This document shows positions 9,504-18,194 of a stretch of 64,000 bases of DNA, one piece after another (position 1 is the stretch's first letter; every line of letters begins with the position of its first letter). The notes beneath the pieces were generated by a model, which made no database searches, had not been told where the DNA came from, and worked only from the letters and a program-made list of their open reading frames with translations. Origin of the DNA: JAVVSK01 sp036654235 (GTDB lineage: Bacteria > Bacillota > Clostridia > Christensenellales > CAG-138); NCBI GenBank assembly GCA_036654235.1, contig JAVVSK010000004.1, forward strand, positions 79,215 to 143,214. Direction: 5' to 3'. The translations under genes were made by a program, and so were the position numbers.

Positions 9504-10172
9504 ATGAACGATATTACACAGGGATTTAATTTGCAAGACGTTTTCAAAAGCTCGGTAGGCCTTCCAACCCTGCTTTTGACTCTTGGAATGGCAATTGTCG
9601 TAGGTATATTTGTCTTTTTCATATACAGAAAGACTTTCGGCGGCGTTATGTATTCGCGAAACCTCAATATGAGTTTCGTACTTTTAACGGTTGTAACGAG
9701 CCTCATGTTGATGCTTATCAACAACAACTTAACGCTCAGCCTGGGCATGGTAGGTGCTCTCTCTATAATCAGATTCAGAACCGCGGTTAAGGATCCTATG
9801 GATACCGTATTCATGTTCTGGGCAGTCGGCGAAGGCATTGCGGTAGGTACGCATTTTTTCTTTGAAGCTATAATTGCGGCAATTGTAATCGGAGTTGTTC
9901 TCGTCGTCATGAACCTGTTTAAGTCAAAAGTGAGTATGCCTTATCTCCTAATAATCCATTATGACGAGCGCGCTTCTCAAACAATAAAACAGGCTATAAA
10001 GCAGCTCCCTAACTCGCGTTTAAAGTCTAAGGTAGTTCAAAGAGACGGCGTTGAGCTTACCCTTGAGATACGTTTAAAGAGTGACGAAACCGGGTTTGTC
10101 GAAAAGCTAATGCGCCTTGAAGGTGTTTTCGATGCGACCCTCATTACTCATCAGGGCGATATTGTTGCCTGA
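9504..10172 (+). CDS. DUF4956 membrane protein
   Basis: 222 residues: about four hydrophobic helices in the first 145 residues, then a soluble ~75-residue alpha/beta domain. The conserved stretch SLGMVGALSIIRFRTAVKDP between helices identifies the family. DUF4956 proteins are of unknown function but typically accompany VTC-domain and CotH genes, as here. A GGAGG lies 8 bases before the ATG. Last gene of the operon, followed by a terminator. Confidence 0.88.
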   Translation: MNDITQGFNLQDVFKSSVGLPTLLLTLGMAIVVGIFVFFIYRKTFGGVMYSRNLNMSFVLLTVVTSLMLMLINNNLTLSLGMVGALSIIRFRTAVKDPMDTVFMFWAVGEGIAVGTHFFFEAIIAAIVIGVVLVVMNLFKSKVSMPYLLIIHYDERASQTIKQAIKQLPNSRLKSKVVQRDGVELTLEIRLKSDETGFVEKLMRLEGVFDATLITHQGDIVA

Positions 10173-10230
10173 AAAAAACCAACGTTTCTTATAAATAAAA
10201 ATCAACGATAAACCTCAATGAAGCGTTTTA

Positions 10231-10256
10231 AAATGGGCGGATAAAACCGCCCATTT
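10231..10256. terminator. Bidirectional terminator between the DUF4956 gene and spmB
   Basis: A perfect ten-base stem AAATGGGCGG / CCGCCCATTT with a six-base loop lies between two convergent genes. A-rich flanks on both sides supply U tracts in either direction. Confidence 0.75.
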
Positions 10257-10263
10257 ATATTTA

Positions 10264-10773
10264 TCATTCATACCAAAGAATGCTTAGAATAAGCCCCGAT
10301 ACAACGCCGAAAAGTCCGCTTAAAAGGGCTGTCGGTATCGCATGGCGAGTCTTTTTTATTCCAACCGATCCGAAATAAAGTGAAACGGTATAAAATATTG
10401 TTTCGGTCGAACCTATTATTATAGCACCGGCAAATGAAGCGAATGAATCCGGCCCGGTTTGTTTGAAAATATCGTTTAGAAGCGCCATAGATGCGCTCCC
10501 GGAAAATGGGCGCAATATTATAAGCGGGACAAGCTCCGATGGAACGCCTAAAGTTGAGAACGTCGGAGCGCAAAGATTCATTAAAAAGGTGAGCACTCCC
10601 GAATCTCTAAACACGTTTAACGCAATCATCATGGTAGCCATAAACGGCAATATTTTTAAGATAATTGGGAGCGCATCCATCGCCCCTTTTACAAACGAAT
10701 CGTATACAGAAACGCCCTTGATCAACGAATATACAACAAGTGCTGCCAGTAATAGGGGCAATATCATATTCAT
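10264..10773 (-). CDS. spmB: Spore maturation protein B
   Basis: 169 residues with four or five hydrophobic segments; a nucleoside-recognition (gate-type) domain protein. Family features include GAMDALPIILKILPFM, LRPFSGSASMALLNDI and GSTETIFYTVSLYFG. With SpmA it is needed in Bacillus for spore-core dehydration. Its start overlaps the spmA stop by four bases. Confidence 0.93.
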   Translation of the reverse strand: MNMILPLLLAALVVYSLIKGVSVYDSFVKGAMDALPIILKILPFMATMMIALNVFRDSGVLTFLMNLCAPTFSTLGVPSELVPLIILRPFSGSASMALLNDIFKQTGPDSFASFAGAIIIGSTETIFYTVSLYFGSVGIKKTRHAIPTALLSGLFGVVSGLILSILWYE

Positions 10774-11345
10774 TTCTTAGATTTACCCCATTTTTCGAAA
10801 AGTTTGCATATGGCTATCGCGGAGATAAAGCTGACTATCGATGCCAAAAATGTCGGAATTACAATATTGTATGGGTCTTTTGCCCCTGTTGCGGTTAAAA
10901 GAGCCAGTATCCCTGTCGGAAGAAACTCAATAGCTGCCGAGTTTAGCGATAAAAACATTACCATGTCGTTTGTCGCGCGCTGAGGCTCTGTATTTAATTT
11001 TTGCATTTCTTTCATTGCGGCAAGCCCAAACGGAGTCGCAGCGTTTCCCATCCCAAAAAAATTCGCGGCTAGGTTCAACGTTATAGGCGCAATAGCTTTT
11101 TCGGCTTTCGGGAATAATTTTGAAAGAGGTCTTTTCATAATGCGCGCAAGTCCCTCTATCAACCCCGCATCCTTTGCAACCTGCATAAAGCCCATCCAAA
11201 GCATATGCGCCCCAGTGAGCTTTAGACAAAGGGTTACCGCTTCTGCCGCACCGTTTACCATGCTATCTATTGTTTTTGACGCATCTCCGGTTATTATGCT
11301 CACCGCGATTCCTATGCTTATCATGAATACAAATATTCCGTTCAT
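10770..11345 (-). CDS. spmA: Spore maturation protein A
   Basis: 191 residues, hydrophobic, of the same nucleoside-recognition superfamily as SpmB. Characteristic stretches are GAAEAVTLCLKLTGAHMLW, LARIMKRPLSKLFP and LAANFFGMGNAATPFGL. First gene of the spmA-spmB pair, read leftward. In Bacillus the pair is made in the mother cell under sigma-E. A CATACTCT element at about 11366-11373 (minus) with CATAAA 14 bases upstream resembles a sigma-E promoter, but this is weak. Confidence 0.93.
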   Translation of the reverse strand: MNGIFVFMISIGIAVSIITGDASKTIDSMVNGAAEAVTLCLKLTGAHMLWMGFMQVAKDAGLIEGLARIMKRPLSKLFPKAEKAIAPITLNLAANFFGMGNAATPFGLAAMKEMQKLNTEPQRATNDMVMFLSLNSAAIEFLPTGILALLTATGAKDPYNIVIPTFLASIVSFISAIAICKLFEKWGKSKK

Positions 11346-11430
11346 AAGTTCTACCTCATTAAAGAGTATGCCGAATATCTCGCGTTTATGGGTAATGATT
11401 TTTTATCGACAGTTCTTTTATATTTTATGT

Positions 11431-11459
11431 TTGCAACATTAAAAGCATTATGCTATAAT
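11431..11459 (+). promoter_or_regulatory. Promoter of the B12-uptake operon
   Basis: TTGCAA (11431-11436) and TATAAT (11454-11459) are separated by exactly 17 bases. A leader of about 220 bases follows, holding the riboswitch candidate and a terminator. Confidence 0.75.
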
Positions 11460-11487
11460 AAACATGTAAATAAAAAACATCGCGCTA

Positions 11488-11612
11488 AATTGGAATTCGG
11501 TCAGGCTCTAGGCTCATCCGAAACAGCATCCTTGCTACCGTGTAAGTCGGGTCTTTTTCTGCGCGAGGTATGATCGCTTCAAGGGTAGCGTGGAATACTA
11601 AACTTTTAGACT
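11488..11612 (+). promoter_or_regulatory. Candidate cobalamin riboswitch
   Basis: The core resembles the cobalamin aptamer. GGAATTCGGT (11492-11501) is followed 14 bases later by ATCCGAA, so TTCGG pairs with CCGAA as in P4. Directly after comes AACAGCATCCTTGCTACCG (11522-11540) then TGTAAG, close to the consensus AACnGnCCCCGCnACTGTAA. The 3' part of the aptamer is not clearly matched, so it may be a short or variant class. A terminator lies just downstream, followed by a DUF4430 lipoprotein and an ECF system. The position fits repression of B12 uptake when cobalamin is plentiful. Confidence 0.6.
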
Positions 11613-11617
11613 TTCCA

Positions 11618-11648
11618 CCTTCTTTTCGCGAGAAGGCTTTTTCTTTTC
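11618..11648 (+). terminator. Leader terminator (riboswitch expression platform)
   Basis: CCTTCT (11618-11623), a seven-base loop and AGAAGG (11631-11636) are followed by CTTTTTCTTTT. It sits between the aptamer-like core and the first gene, where a transcription-attenuating terminator is expected. Confidence 0.65.
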
Positions 11649-11687
11649 GCGAATTTTTTACAGCCACCTCATACCGGAAAGGAACAC

Positions 11688-12260
11688 ATGAAAAAAATTT
11701 TAACGGTTCTCCTCGTTCTGGCTATGCTCCTGAGCTTTACCGCCTGTAAAGACTCGGAGAAGCCTACCCCCTCCGCAACGCCGATTTCAACGGTTGCCGT
11801 AAGCCCAACGGCTGAAGCGACTTCGAAAGCTACGTCTACTCCTCTTGAATCTGCTTTAACTTGCACATTGACCATAGATTGCACTCGCATATTGGAAAAC
11901 ATGGACAAGTTTAATGCAGCTAAAAAAGAATTCCTCCCCAAAGACGGAATTGTTGTCGCTCAGAAATCCGTTTCCTTTAAAGAAGGAGAGACCGTTCTCG
12001 ACATGTTAAAATCATATTGCGAAGATAACAAAATTCAAATCGAAGCCCTATATACCGAAGCTTATAAATCCTATTATATTAAGGGCATAAATCAGATATA
12101 CGAGAAGGACTGCGGAGAAGAGTCCGGCTGGGCATACTTTGTAAACGACGTTATGCCAACGGTTGACGCGGGAAGCTATGTTCTTAAAGCCGGCGATAAG
12201 GTAGGCTTTATCTACTTCTGCTCATATTCTGATTCTATATTCGAAACACCCGCCCCGTGA
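11688..12260 (+). CDS. DUF4430 (transcobalamin-like) lipoprotein
   Basis: 190 residues. A lipoprotein signal with lipobox LSFTAC puts Cys20 at the mature N-terminus, followed by a Pro/Thr/Ser-rich linker to about residue 55. The C-terminal ~130 residues are a DUF4430 domain, related to the C-terminal domain of transcobalamin/intrinsic factor, with GETVLDMLKSYCE, the late GWAYFVNDV and LKAGDKVGFIYF. It is probably an extracellular cobamide-capturing partner of the ECF transporter encoded next. Its stop overlaps the GTG of ecfT by four bases. Substrate inferred from riboswitch and family. Confidence 0.78.
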   Translation: MKKILTVLLVLAMLLSFTACKDSEKPTPSATPISTVAVSPTAEATSKATSTPLESALTCTLTIDCTRILENMDKFNAAKKEFLPKDGIVVAQKSVSFKEGETVLDMLKSYCEDNKIQIEALYTEAYKSYYIKGINQIYEKDCGEESGWAYFVNDVMPTVDAGSYVLKAGDKVGFIYFCSYSDSIFETPAP

Positions 12261-13114
12261 ACATCGCATCTTTACATCCGGTAGTACATATTGGCTTTTA
12301 TTTGGTGGTTATTGCCTTTTCTATTGCCTTTTTGCACCCGGTTTTCTTAATTATCTCGTTCTTAATTGCCCTCTCCTTCGCAATTTTGCTTAGGGGGGGC
12401 AAAGCTGTTAAGTTTGCTCTTTGTTTTATTTTCCCGACAATTATAATTTTCTCTCTCGTAAATGCTATTACCTCTCACTATGGCGTTACTAATCTGTTTA
12501 AATTGGGAATTAACTATATTACTCTCGAATCTATAGCATTTGGTCTAGCATCGGGGACGGCTTTTTCTACGGTTATAATCTGGTTTTTCTGTTTCAACCA
12601 AACCGTTACAACAGATATGATGCTAGATGTCTTTTCTGTTTTCTCGCGAAAAATCGCTCTCGTTATATCAATGGCGCTTCGCCTTGTTCCTCTTTATAAT
12701 ATGCGCCTAAAAAAAATGCACGAAGTTTCAGGATCTGAGAGTAAAAATTTTTTTTACAGCGTAAAACTTGCCGTTCTAACCTTATCTGGTCTTATATCTT
12801 GGGCACTTGAACAGTCGGTAATAACGGCGGACTCTATGAGTGCGCGTGGCTACGGTATCGGTTTAAGCCGCAAGCGAACATTAGGTAAGTTTTCCAAAAC
12901 GGATGCGCTTGTTCTCGTGCTATTACTATTATTTACTGCCACAATAATATTTTTTGGCGCTTCTGGTCAAGCAGCCGCGCAATATAATCCGCGCATAATC
13001 TTCTCCTCTCCTCCTGTGTATTTTATAATTTTATACACGCTGTTTTGCGCATTTCCTATAATTTTTGATAGTTTTGAGGTTTTCCTATGGCATCTGTCGC
13101 GTTCCAAAATTTAA
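12257..13114 (+). CDS. ecfT: ECF transporter transmembrane component EcfT
   Basis: 285 residues with about five to six hydrophobic segments. The coupling-helix motifs that contact the two ATPases are visible: MALRLVPLYNMRLKKMHEVSG and DSMSARGYGIG. EcfT couples ATP hydrolysis to toppling of the S component. GTG start overlapping the lipoprotein gene by four bases; the end overlaps the next gene by 28 bases. Confidence 0.88.
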   Translation: MNIASLHPVVHIGFYLVVIAFSIAFLHPVFLIISFLIALSFAILLRGGKAVKFALCFIFPTIIIFSLVNAITSHYGVTNLFKLGINYITLESIAFGLASGTAFSTVIIWFFCFNQTVTTDMMLDVFSVFSRKIALVISMALRLVPLYNMRLKKMHEVSGSESKNFFYSVKLAVLTLSGLISWALEQSVITADSMSARGYGIGLSRKRTLGKFSKTDALVLVLLLLFTATIIFFGASGQAAAQYNPRIIFSSPPVYFIILYTLFCAFPIIFDSFEVFLWHLSRSKI

Positions 13115-15501
13115 GTTTTATATACAACGGCGCAAAAAAAATCGCGCTTAAAAATATAAACCTTTCTATAAAGGAAGGTGAATATGTCGTTGTTATCGGA
13201 GAAAGTGGCTCTGGAAAAACAACGCTGCTTCGTCACCTTAAACAGGCTCTTTGTCCCCACGGTATACGAACCGGCAGCGTTTCTATATTTGGCTCGGATA
13301 ATCTTAGTCCTCGTGACGATGCCCTTAATATTGGATTTGTCGTTCAGGATGCAGATGCACAGGCTGTTTGCGATACCGTACTCCGCGAAATACAGTTTGC
13401 TCTTTTAAATTTAGGTTTTAGCGATGAAGATATTCGCGCGCGAACGGCGGAAACTGTCGGCTTTTTATCAATAGACTCTCTGCTTAATAAAAAAATATCG
13501 GAATTGAGTGGAGGTCAAAAACAGCTGGTAAACCTTGCTTCCGTTATGATCCTGCGCCCAAAAATTTTAATTCTTGATGAACCAACGGCTCAGCTAGACC
13601 CTATTGCTGCTAACGACTTTTTATCCGCCGTAAAACGGCTTAACTCTGAATTTGGCGTTACCGTTATACTATCTGAACATAGACTTGAAACAGTAATGCC
13701 CGAGGCGGATATGGTTATAGTATTAGAAAATGGGAATCTTTTAGCGTTCGATACACCTAACGCAATAGGTAAATTTTTACGCAACTCTAAAAATCCATTG
13801 CTTTTTTCTATGCCAGCGCCTATATACGTTTATTCGCAAATAGAATCTACATTACCCTGTCCGCTTACCGTCGCCGAAGGTCGGCGTTTTTTATCCGATA
13901 TAACGAACAATACTGAACCTAAGGCTTTGTTCCTCGATAATGAAGAAAGCAAAGGCGAAATTGCGCTTGAGATTAAAAATGCATGGTTTAGATATGAAAA
14001 AAACTCGCCCGATATTTTAAAGGGTCTTGATTTTTACGCTAAAAAAGGCGAAATAACCGCAATCATGGGCGGTAACGGTCTAGGAAAAACGACGCTTTTA
14101 AAAGTCATAGCCGGTATAAACCCCGTCTATCGCGGGAAAGTAAATGTGTTTCCCGAAAAACCAAACCGAGGTTCTATTGCACTTCTTCCGCAGGATGCGA
14201 GTGTCTTATTTTTACATGAAACCGTCCGTGCGGAGTTAAATTTTTATATGGTCGACGAAATATACCGTGAAGAAATGATAACTGCGTTTAAGTTGGGTGC
14301 TCTTTTAGATATGCATCCCTTTGATCTCTCGGGAGGCGAACGTCAGCGCCTAGCTCTCGCAATTATCCTTTCAAAGAAACCGGAAATATGCCTTCTCGAC
14401 GAACCCACTCGCGGAATGGATGCGAATTTTAAACATTTTTTGACTAAAACGCTTAAAAGCCTAAATACTACTTTTATAATCGTAACTCATGATGCTGAGT
14501 TTTGTGCTGAAACCGCGGATACGACCGCATTGTTTTTCGATGGGGGTATCGTTTGTCAAAAACGAACTAGAGCGGTTTTTATGGACAACTGTTATTATAC
14601 AACGGCCGCTAGCCGAATGGCGCGGCATGTGTTTTCGGACGCGATAACGTCGGATGAGATTGTTTTTGGAATCACGGGTAATCCGGAAAGTCAGATTTTT
14701 TCGCGTATTGATAACAAAACTATTGATAAAAGAAGCGATTTTGAAGCTACCACGATAGAACCTTCGAAAAAAGAAACAAAATCGCGAATGAAAAAATTGG
14801 TTTCGAAAAATAAAACATTACCTATCACGCTTTTATCTCTTGCTTTAATCCCTATTGTAATCGCAATTACTTATATTTTAAATATTAACTATTATTTTAC
14901 CAGCGTTTTAATCGCAATTTTAACTATCGTTCCGTTTTGGGTATCGTTTTCAAATCGCCCTCATAAGGCACGCGAGGTTGTTTTAATAGCCGTACTCATA
15001 GCTATCGCGGTAGCTTCGAGAGTCGCGTTTTTCTTCGCGCCGTCGTTTAAACCTATGGGCGCATTCATAATTATAGCCGGAATTTGTTTCGGCGCAAACA
15101 CGGGCTTCATGGTAGGCTCGGTTTCCGCTCTCGTTTCTAACTTTTTCTTTGGCCAGGGTCCCTTTACTCCTTTTCAAATGTTAGGTTTCGCGCTTATCGG
15201 CCTCTTTGCCGGACTTATTTTTAATAAGCGTCGAAACCTCATTTTTGTTTCTGTCTACTCTTTTCTATCAACATTTGTTATATACGGTTTAATTGTAGAC
15301 TTTAATTCTATTCTTATGCTTGGTGTTCCTTTAACTTTCTACGCAATGCTTCCTGTATATCTTGCGGGTGTTCCCCTTAACCTTATACATGCCCTTGCGG
15401 TTTTTCTTTGCACCTTATTTATTTTTAAGCCCGTTGAAAAAAAACTTTCGCGTGTTGTACGAAAGTATTCGCTGTTTGATTTTTCATATGATTCTATTTA
15501 G
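13087..15501 (+). CDS. Fused ECF ATPase-ATPase-S-component protein, probable cobalamin importer
   Basis: 804 residues. First ATPase, about 1-240: Walker A GESGSGKTT, signature LSGGQKQL, Walker B ILDEPTAQLD. Second ATPase, about 295-500: GGNGLGKTT, LSGGERQRL, LLDEPTRGMD. A linker of about 80 residues leads to a membrane part (about 575-795) with some eight hydrophobic segments. Within it SRVAFFFAPSFKPMGAF and NFFFGQGPFTPFQM resemble cobalamin-type (CbrT-like) S components. In most ECF systems the two ATPases and the S component are separate chains; here all three are one polypeptide and only EcfT is separate. B12 as substrate follows from the riboswitch, the lipoprotein and the neighbouring mutase. 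Confidence 0.82.
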   Translation: MASVAFQNLSFIYNGAKKIALKNINLSIKEGEYVVVIGESGSGKTTLLRHLKQALCPHGIRTGSVSIFGSDNLSPRDDALNIGFVVQDADAQAVCDTVLREIQFALLNLGFSDEDIRARTAETVGFLSIDSLLNKKISELSGGQKQLVNLASVMILRPKILILDEPTAQLDPIAANDFLSAVKRLNSEFGVTVILSEHRLETVMPEADMVIVLENGNLLAFDTPNAIGKFLRNSKNPLLFSMPAPIYVYSQIESTLPCPLTVAEGRRFLSDITNNTEPKALFLDNEESKGEIALEIKNAWFRYEKNSPDILKGLDFYAKKGEITAIMGGNGLGKTTLLKVIAGINPVYRGKVNVFPEKPNRGSIALLPQDASVLFLHETVRAELNFYMVDEIYREEMITAFKLGALLDMHPFDLSGGERQRLALAIILSKKPEICLLDEPTRGMDANFKHFLTKTLKSLNTTFIIVTHDAEFCAETADTTALFFDGGIVCQKRTRAVFMDNCYYTTAASRMARHVFSDAITSDEIVFGITGNPESQIFSRIDNKTIDKRSDFEATTIEPSKKETKSRMKKLVSKNKTLPITLLSLALIPIVIAITYILNINYYFTSVLIAILTIVPFWVSFSNRPHKAREVVLIAVLIAIAVASRVAFFFAPSFKPMGAFIIIAGICFGANTGFMVGSVSALVSNFFFGQGPFTPFQMLGFALIGLFAGLIFNKRRNLIFVSVYSFLSTFVIYGLIVDFNSILMLGVPLTFYAMLPVYLAGVPLNLIHALAVFLCTLFIFKPVEKKLSRVVRKYSLFDFSYDSI

Positions 15502-15553
15502 TGCAACGCTTTGTTTTTTTAACTTAAATTTATGATTTTTTTAGTATGAAATA

Positions 15554-15585
15554 AGAGCGAATGCGGTCGAAACCGCATTCGCTCT
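15554..15585. terminator. Bidirectional terminator between the ECF operon and oraE
   Basis: A perfect 14-base stem AGAGCGAATGCGGT / ACCGCATTCGCTCT with loop CGAA, followed by TTTCTGTTTTC on the plus strand, lies between two convergent operons. Confidence 0.85.
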
Positions 15586-15611
15586 TTTCTGTTTTCATTC
15601 GTAATCAAAAA

Positions 15612-17831
15612 TTAAAGTCCGCGTTTTTCGCGTTCTTTAACAAGGAATGTCGCGACATGAATACCCTTACTCCCGCGCCCAAATCCCTCGTCCGCGCCCG
15701 CTTTTCTAGCGCCTTCACTACTCACCTGCGTTCCACCGGCAGCAAACATAAGTTTATCGCGAACACCCATCTCCCGCGCTATACGGTCAATATTTGCTAT
15801 ATTTTTATAGTGAATATCATCGTGACTTATTATAGTCGAAGCCAACATAGCGTCCGCATTAAGCTCTATCGCGGCATTTACCAGCTTTTCGGGAGGAACA
15901 GACGTACCTAAATACTGAACCTCTATGCCATATTTTTCGATTCCACCATGTTTAATATCGATTATCTCCCTAAGCCCAACAGAATGTTCGTCCTCGCCTA
16001 TTGTACCGCAAACGATTCTCATGGGTCTAGCCTCAATGGCCGCGCGAATATCGGTTTCACTCATAGTTTCCGGTTCTTTCGGAATAACGAGCTTATCGAT
16101 ATCTATTTCAAATCCAATTTTACCCTTAACCTCAATTCGCGTTCCCTCAACGGGATGCATTATCTCGCGATTTATGCATTCAATCTCAGTCAGCCCCATG
16201 CGCCCCGCAACCTCAAGAGCCGCCGCCTCGGCAATATGCTTCTCGGTTGGAAAGAAAAGGGTAAGCATTACTGTTCCGTCTGCCAACCATTCCATTTCGG
16301 GACGGATCTTTTCGCGCTTTATTGGTTTAAACGCTGCTGTAGCTTCCATTCGCTTATTGCAATTATCCTCCGCGTCAAGCTCATCGATATAAACGATCAT
16401 ATCTGGATTCTCGAATGTACAGCCACCTATTAGCGCCGACGGGTTATCCTTTAATGTAGGATCATACTGTTCAACATTGTTATAGCCGAAATGCGCCGTA
16501 ACAGGTGCCATATAGTCAGCTTCGCGCTTTATAACCGTTCCCGCACCAACTCCACCATTTATTTTCCTAGCAATTCCGTCTCCGTTTCTTTCGGGGTAAA
16601 TCCCCGAGTCGACGAAGTAGCCGGCTTCAACAGCCTTAAAATAGCCACCCATATCCAATATTTCCTGCATAAATAAAACGGCGCGCTCTTTAAGTTCCCT
16701 AACCTCCTCGCGAAGATAGCCATCTTTCTTCAGCTCGACCATATCCATCAACCCGTCCAGACCGATAAGCGCCTGCTTCGCCGTATCACATGCTTCAATA
16801 TTGTATATATGCCAAGGTACGTTTCGCCCTTCATCCGGAGTTATTGTCGATTGGATATCCGCACTCGTAAGCTTCGAAATAAGCATGTTTAAAACATGTG
16901 TAACCGTCGCTTCGCGGGTACTCGCTTCAATATATTTCGTATTCATTTGTGCGCGCATACGGTATTCCGAAAATAGCTCACGAAGAGCAACGGCATACGG
17001 TAAATCCATATATACACATGGCGCGGGTGTTGCCGTCGGAGGAACCGTAGAGAGACAGACGTTGCCCTTAGGTATTCCGACTTTTGCAGAAAACATCGCG
17101 TTTATCGCGTGCTGAACCATAAGCTCGGGCATTACCTTCCAAGCTTCGCGCGCCGTAGCGTTAGCGTTATGCGCCCCGTCTATTTGTGCCATGCCCGCCC
17201 AAGCTATAATCTTTTTTGATTCACAGGCATCGACAAACGAACGCACCATATTTATATTTCTATATATAACATTATACTGCGGGTCCTGATGAACTCCGTT
17301 TACGCCCTCCTCAGCGAACATAACGGCAATATCCGGTCCCGCAACGCCGCTTACGTAACTATGATAATTTATCGGACGACCTACCTCGTCCTCTATCATA
17401 TCGAGAGCTTTTCTTTGCGCCCGCACCTGTTTCCTGCTTATCGGAACGCCACCTACGCCCTGCGGAGTACCCTCGATAAGCCCATCAAAATGCGACTGCC
17501 CCGCGGTTCTTATAACCATTATATGATCAGCGCCATGATGAGCCGCCATTCGCATACGCCTTATATCGTCCTCAAATCTTCCGCTACTTATTTCGGTAGT
17601 TATAACGGGGTCGGGCTGAGGATCTATATCTGAAAAATAATGTGCCGGTGGAAGAGGTACGCTCTCTTTAAGTGGCTCTGAACAATCTCTATACGTAAAA
17701 GGTCCCATTTTAAGATTGTCAACATGCGTACGCCATGTCCAACCGCGCCTTCTCGGGCGATAATTTTCAAGATCTTTTAGAACCTCATCGACATCGATGT
17801 TTTTATCTTTATCCAATGTGTAATCGCTCAT
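15612..17831 (-). CDS. oraE: D-ornithine 4,5-aminomutase, large subunit
   Basis: 739 residues, close to the ~750 of characterised OraE. With OraS it moves the delta-amino group of D-ornithine to give 2,4-diaminopentanoate, using PLP and adenosylcobalamin. The N-terminal part is a TIM-barrel-like region (DHIMVIRTAGQSHFDG, STVPPTATPAPCVYMDLP). The C-terminal ~130 residues form the B12-binding domain with the base-off motif DEHSVG and the later GGTQVSSEGARKAGADEGFG. Last gene of the ord-ortA-ortB-oraS-oraE operon, 11 bases after oraS. Confidence 0.95.
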   Translation of the reverse strand: MSDYTLDKDKNIDVDEVLKDLENYRPRRRGWTWRTHVDNLKMGPFTYRDCSEPLKESVPLPPAHYFSDIDPQPDPVITTEISSGRFEDDIRRMRMAAHHGADHIMVIRTAGQSHFDGLIEGTPQGVGGVPISRKQVRAQRKALDMIEDEVGRPINYHSYVSGVAGPDIAVMFAEEGVNGVHQDPQYNVIYRNINMVRSFVDACESKKIIAWAGMAQIDGAHNANATAREAWKVMPELMVQHAINAMFSAKVGIPKGNVCLSTVPPTATPAPCVYMDLPYAVALRELFSEYRMRAQMNTKYIEASTREATVTHVLNMLISKLTSADIQSTITPDEGRNVPWHIYNIEACDTAKQALIGLDGLMDMVELKKDGYLREEVRELKERAVLFMQEILDMGGYFKAVEAGYFVDSGIYPERNGDGIARKINGGVGAGTVIKREADYMAPVTAHFGYNNVEQYDPTLKDNPSALIGGCTFENPDMIVYIDELDAEDNCNKRMEATAAFKPIKREKIRPEMEWLADGTVMLTLFFPTEKHIAEAAALEVAGRMGLTEIECINREIMHPVEGTRIEVKGKIGFEIDIDKLVIPKEPETMSETDIRAAIEARPMRIVCGTIGEDEHSVGLREIIDIKHGGIEKYGIEVQYLGTSVPPEKLVNAAIELNADAMLASTIISHDDIHYKNIANIDRIAREMGVRDKLMFAAGGTQVSSEGARKAGADEGFGRGSKGIHVATFLVKEREKRGL

Positions 17832-17842
17832 TATTTACCCCC

Positions 17843-18193
17843 TTAAAAAAGCGCCTTCGCTTCATCCCATGCATCGTTTTCGACGAGACTTAGCCCCGCC
17901 TCACGTATTGTCTGACCTTTTTTCTTTGAAAGCCTATATATAATATTCCCAGCTCCATGCCCCAAAAGAGAACGTTCCAAGCACCCGTAAACGATGGCCT
18001 TTGCCTCTATCGATGAAAAGCCCATTCGAAGCAGGACGCTGCGTTCAATAGCCGGCGTTGTATTATCTCTTCCCAATTCTATCATTGGGGCGGTCATTTT
18101 ATCGGCAAGCTCCCAAAATAAGGTTTTAAGCTCGTCATCATTAAGATTCTTAACGCCCTCGCGGCGGGTTTCATAATCATCCTGTCTTTTCAT
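17843..18193 (-). CDS. oraS: D-ornithine 4,5-aminomutase, small subunit
   Basis: 116 residues, matching the ~120-residue S subunit. It starts MKRQDDYETRREGVKNLND and contains the conserved LRMGFSSIEAKAIV and GAGNIIYRLSKKKG stretches. It binds OraE and stabilises the mutase. Gaps to ortB and oraE are 1 and 11 bases. Confidence 0.93.
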   Translation of the reverse strand: MKRQDDYETRREGVKNLNDDELKTLFWELADKMTAPMIELGRDNTTPAIERSVLLRMGFSSIEAKAIVYGCLERSLLGHGAGNIIYRLSKKKGQTIREAGLSLVENDAWDEAKALF

Positions 18194-18194
18194 A

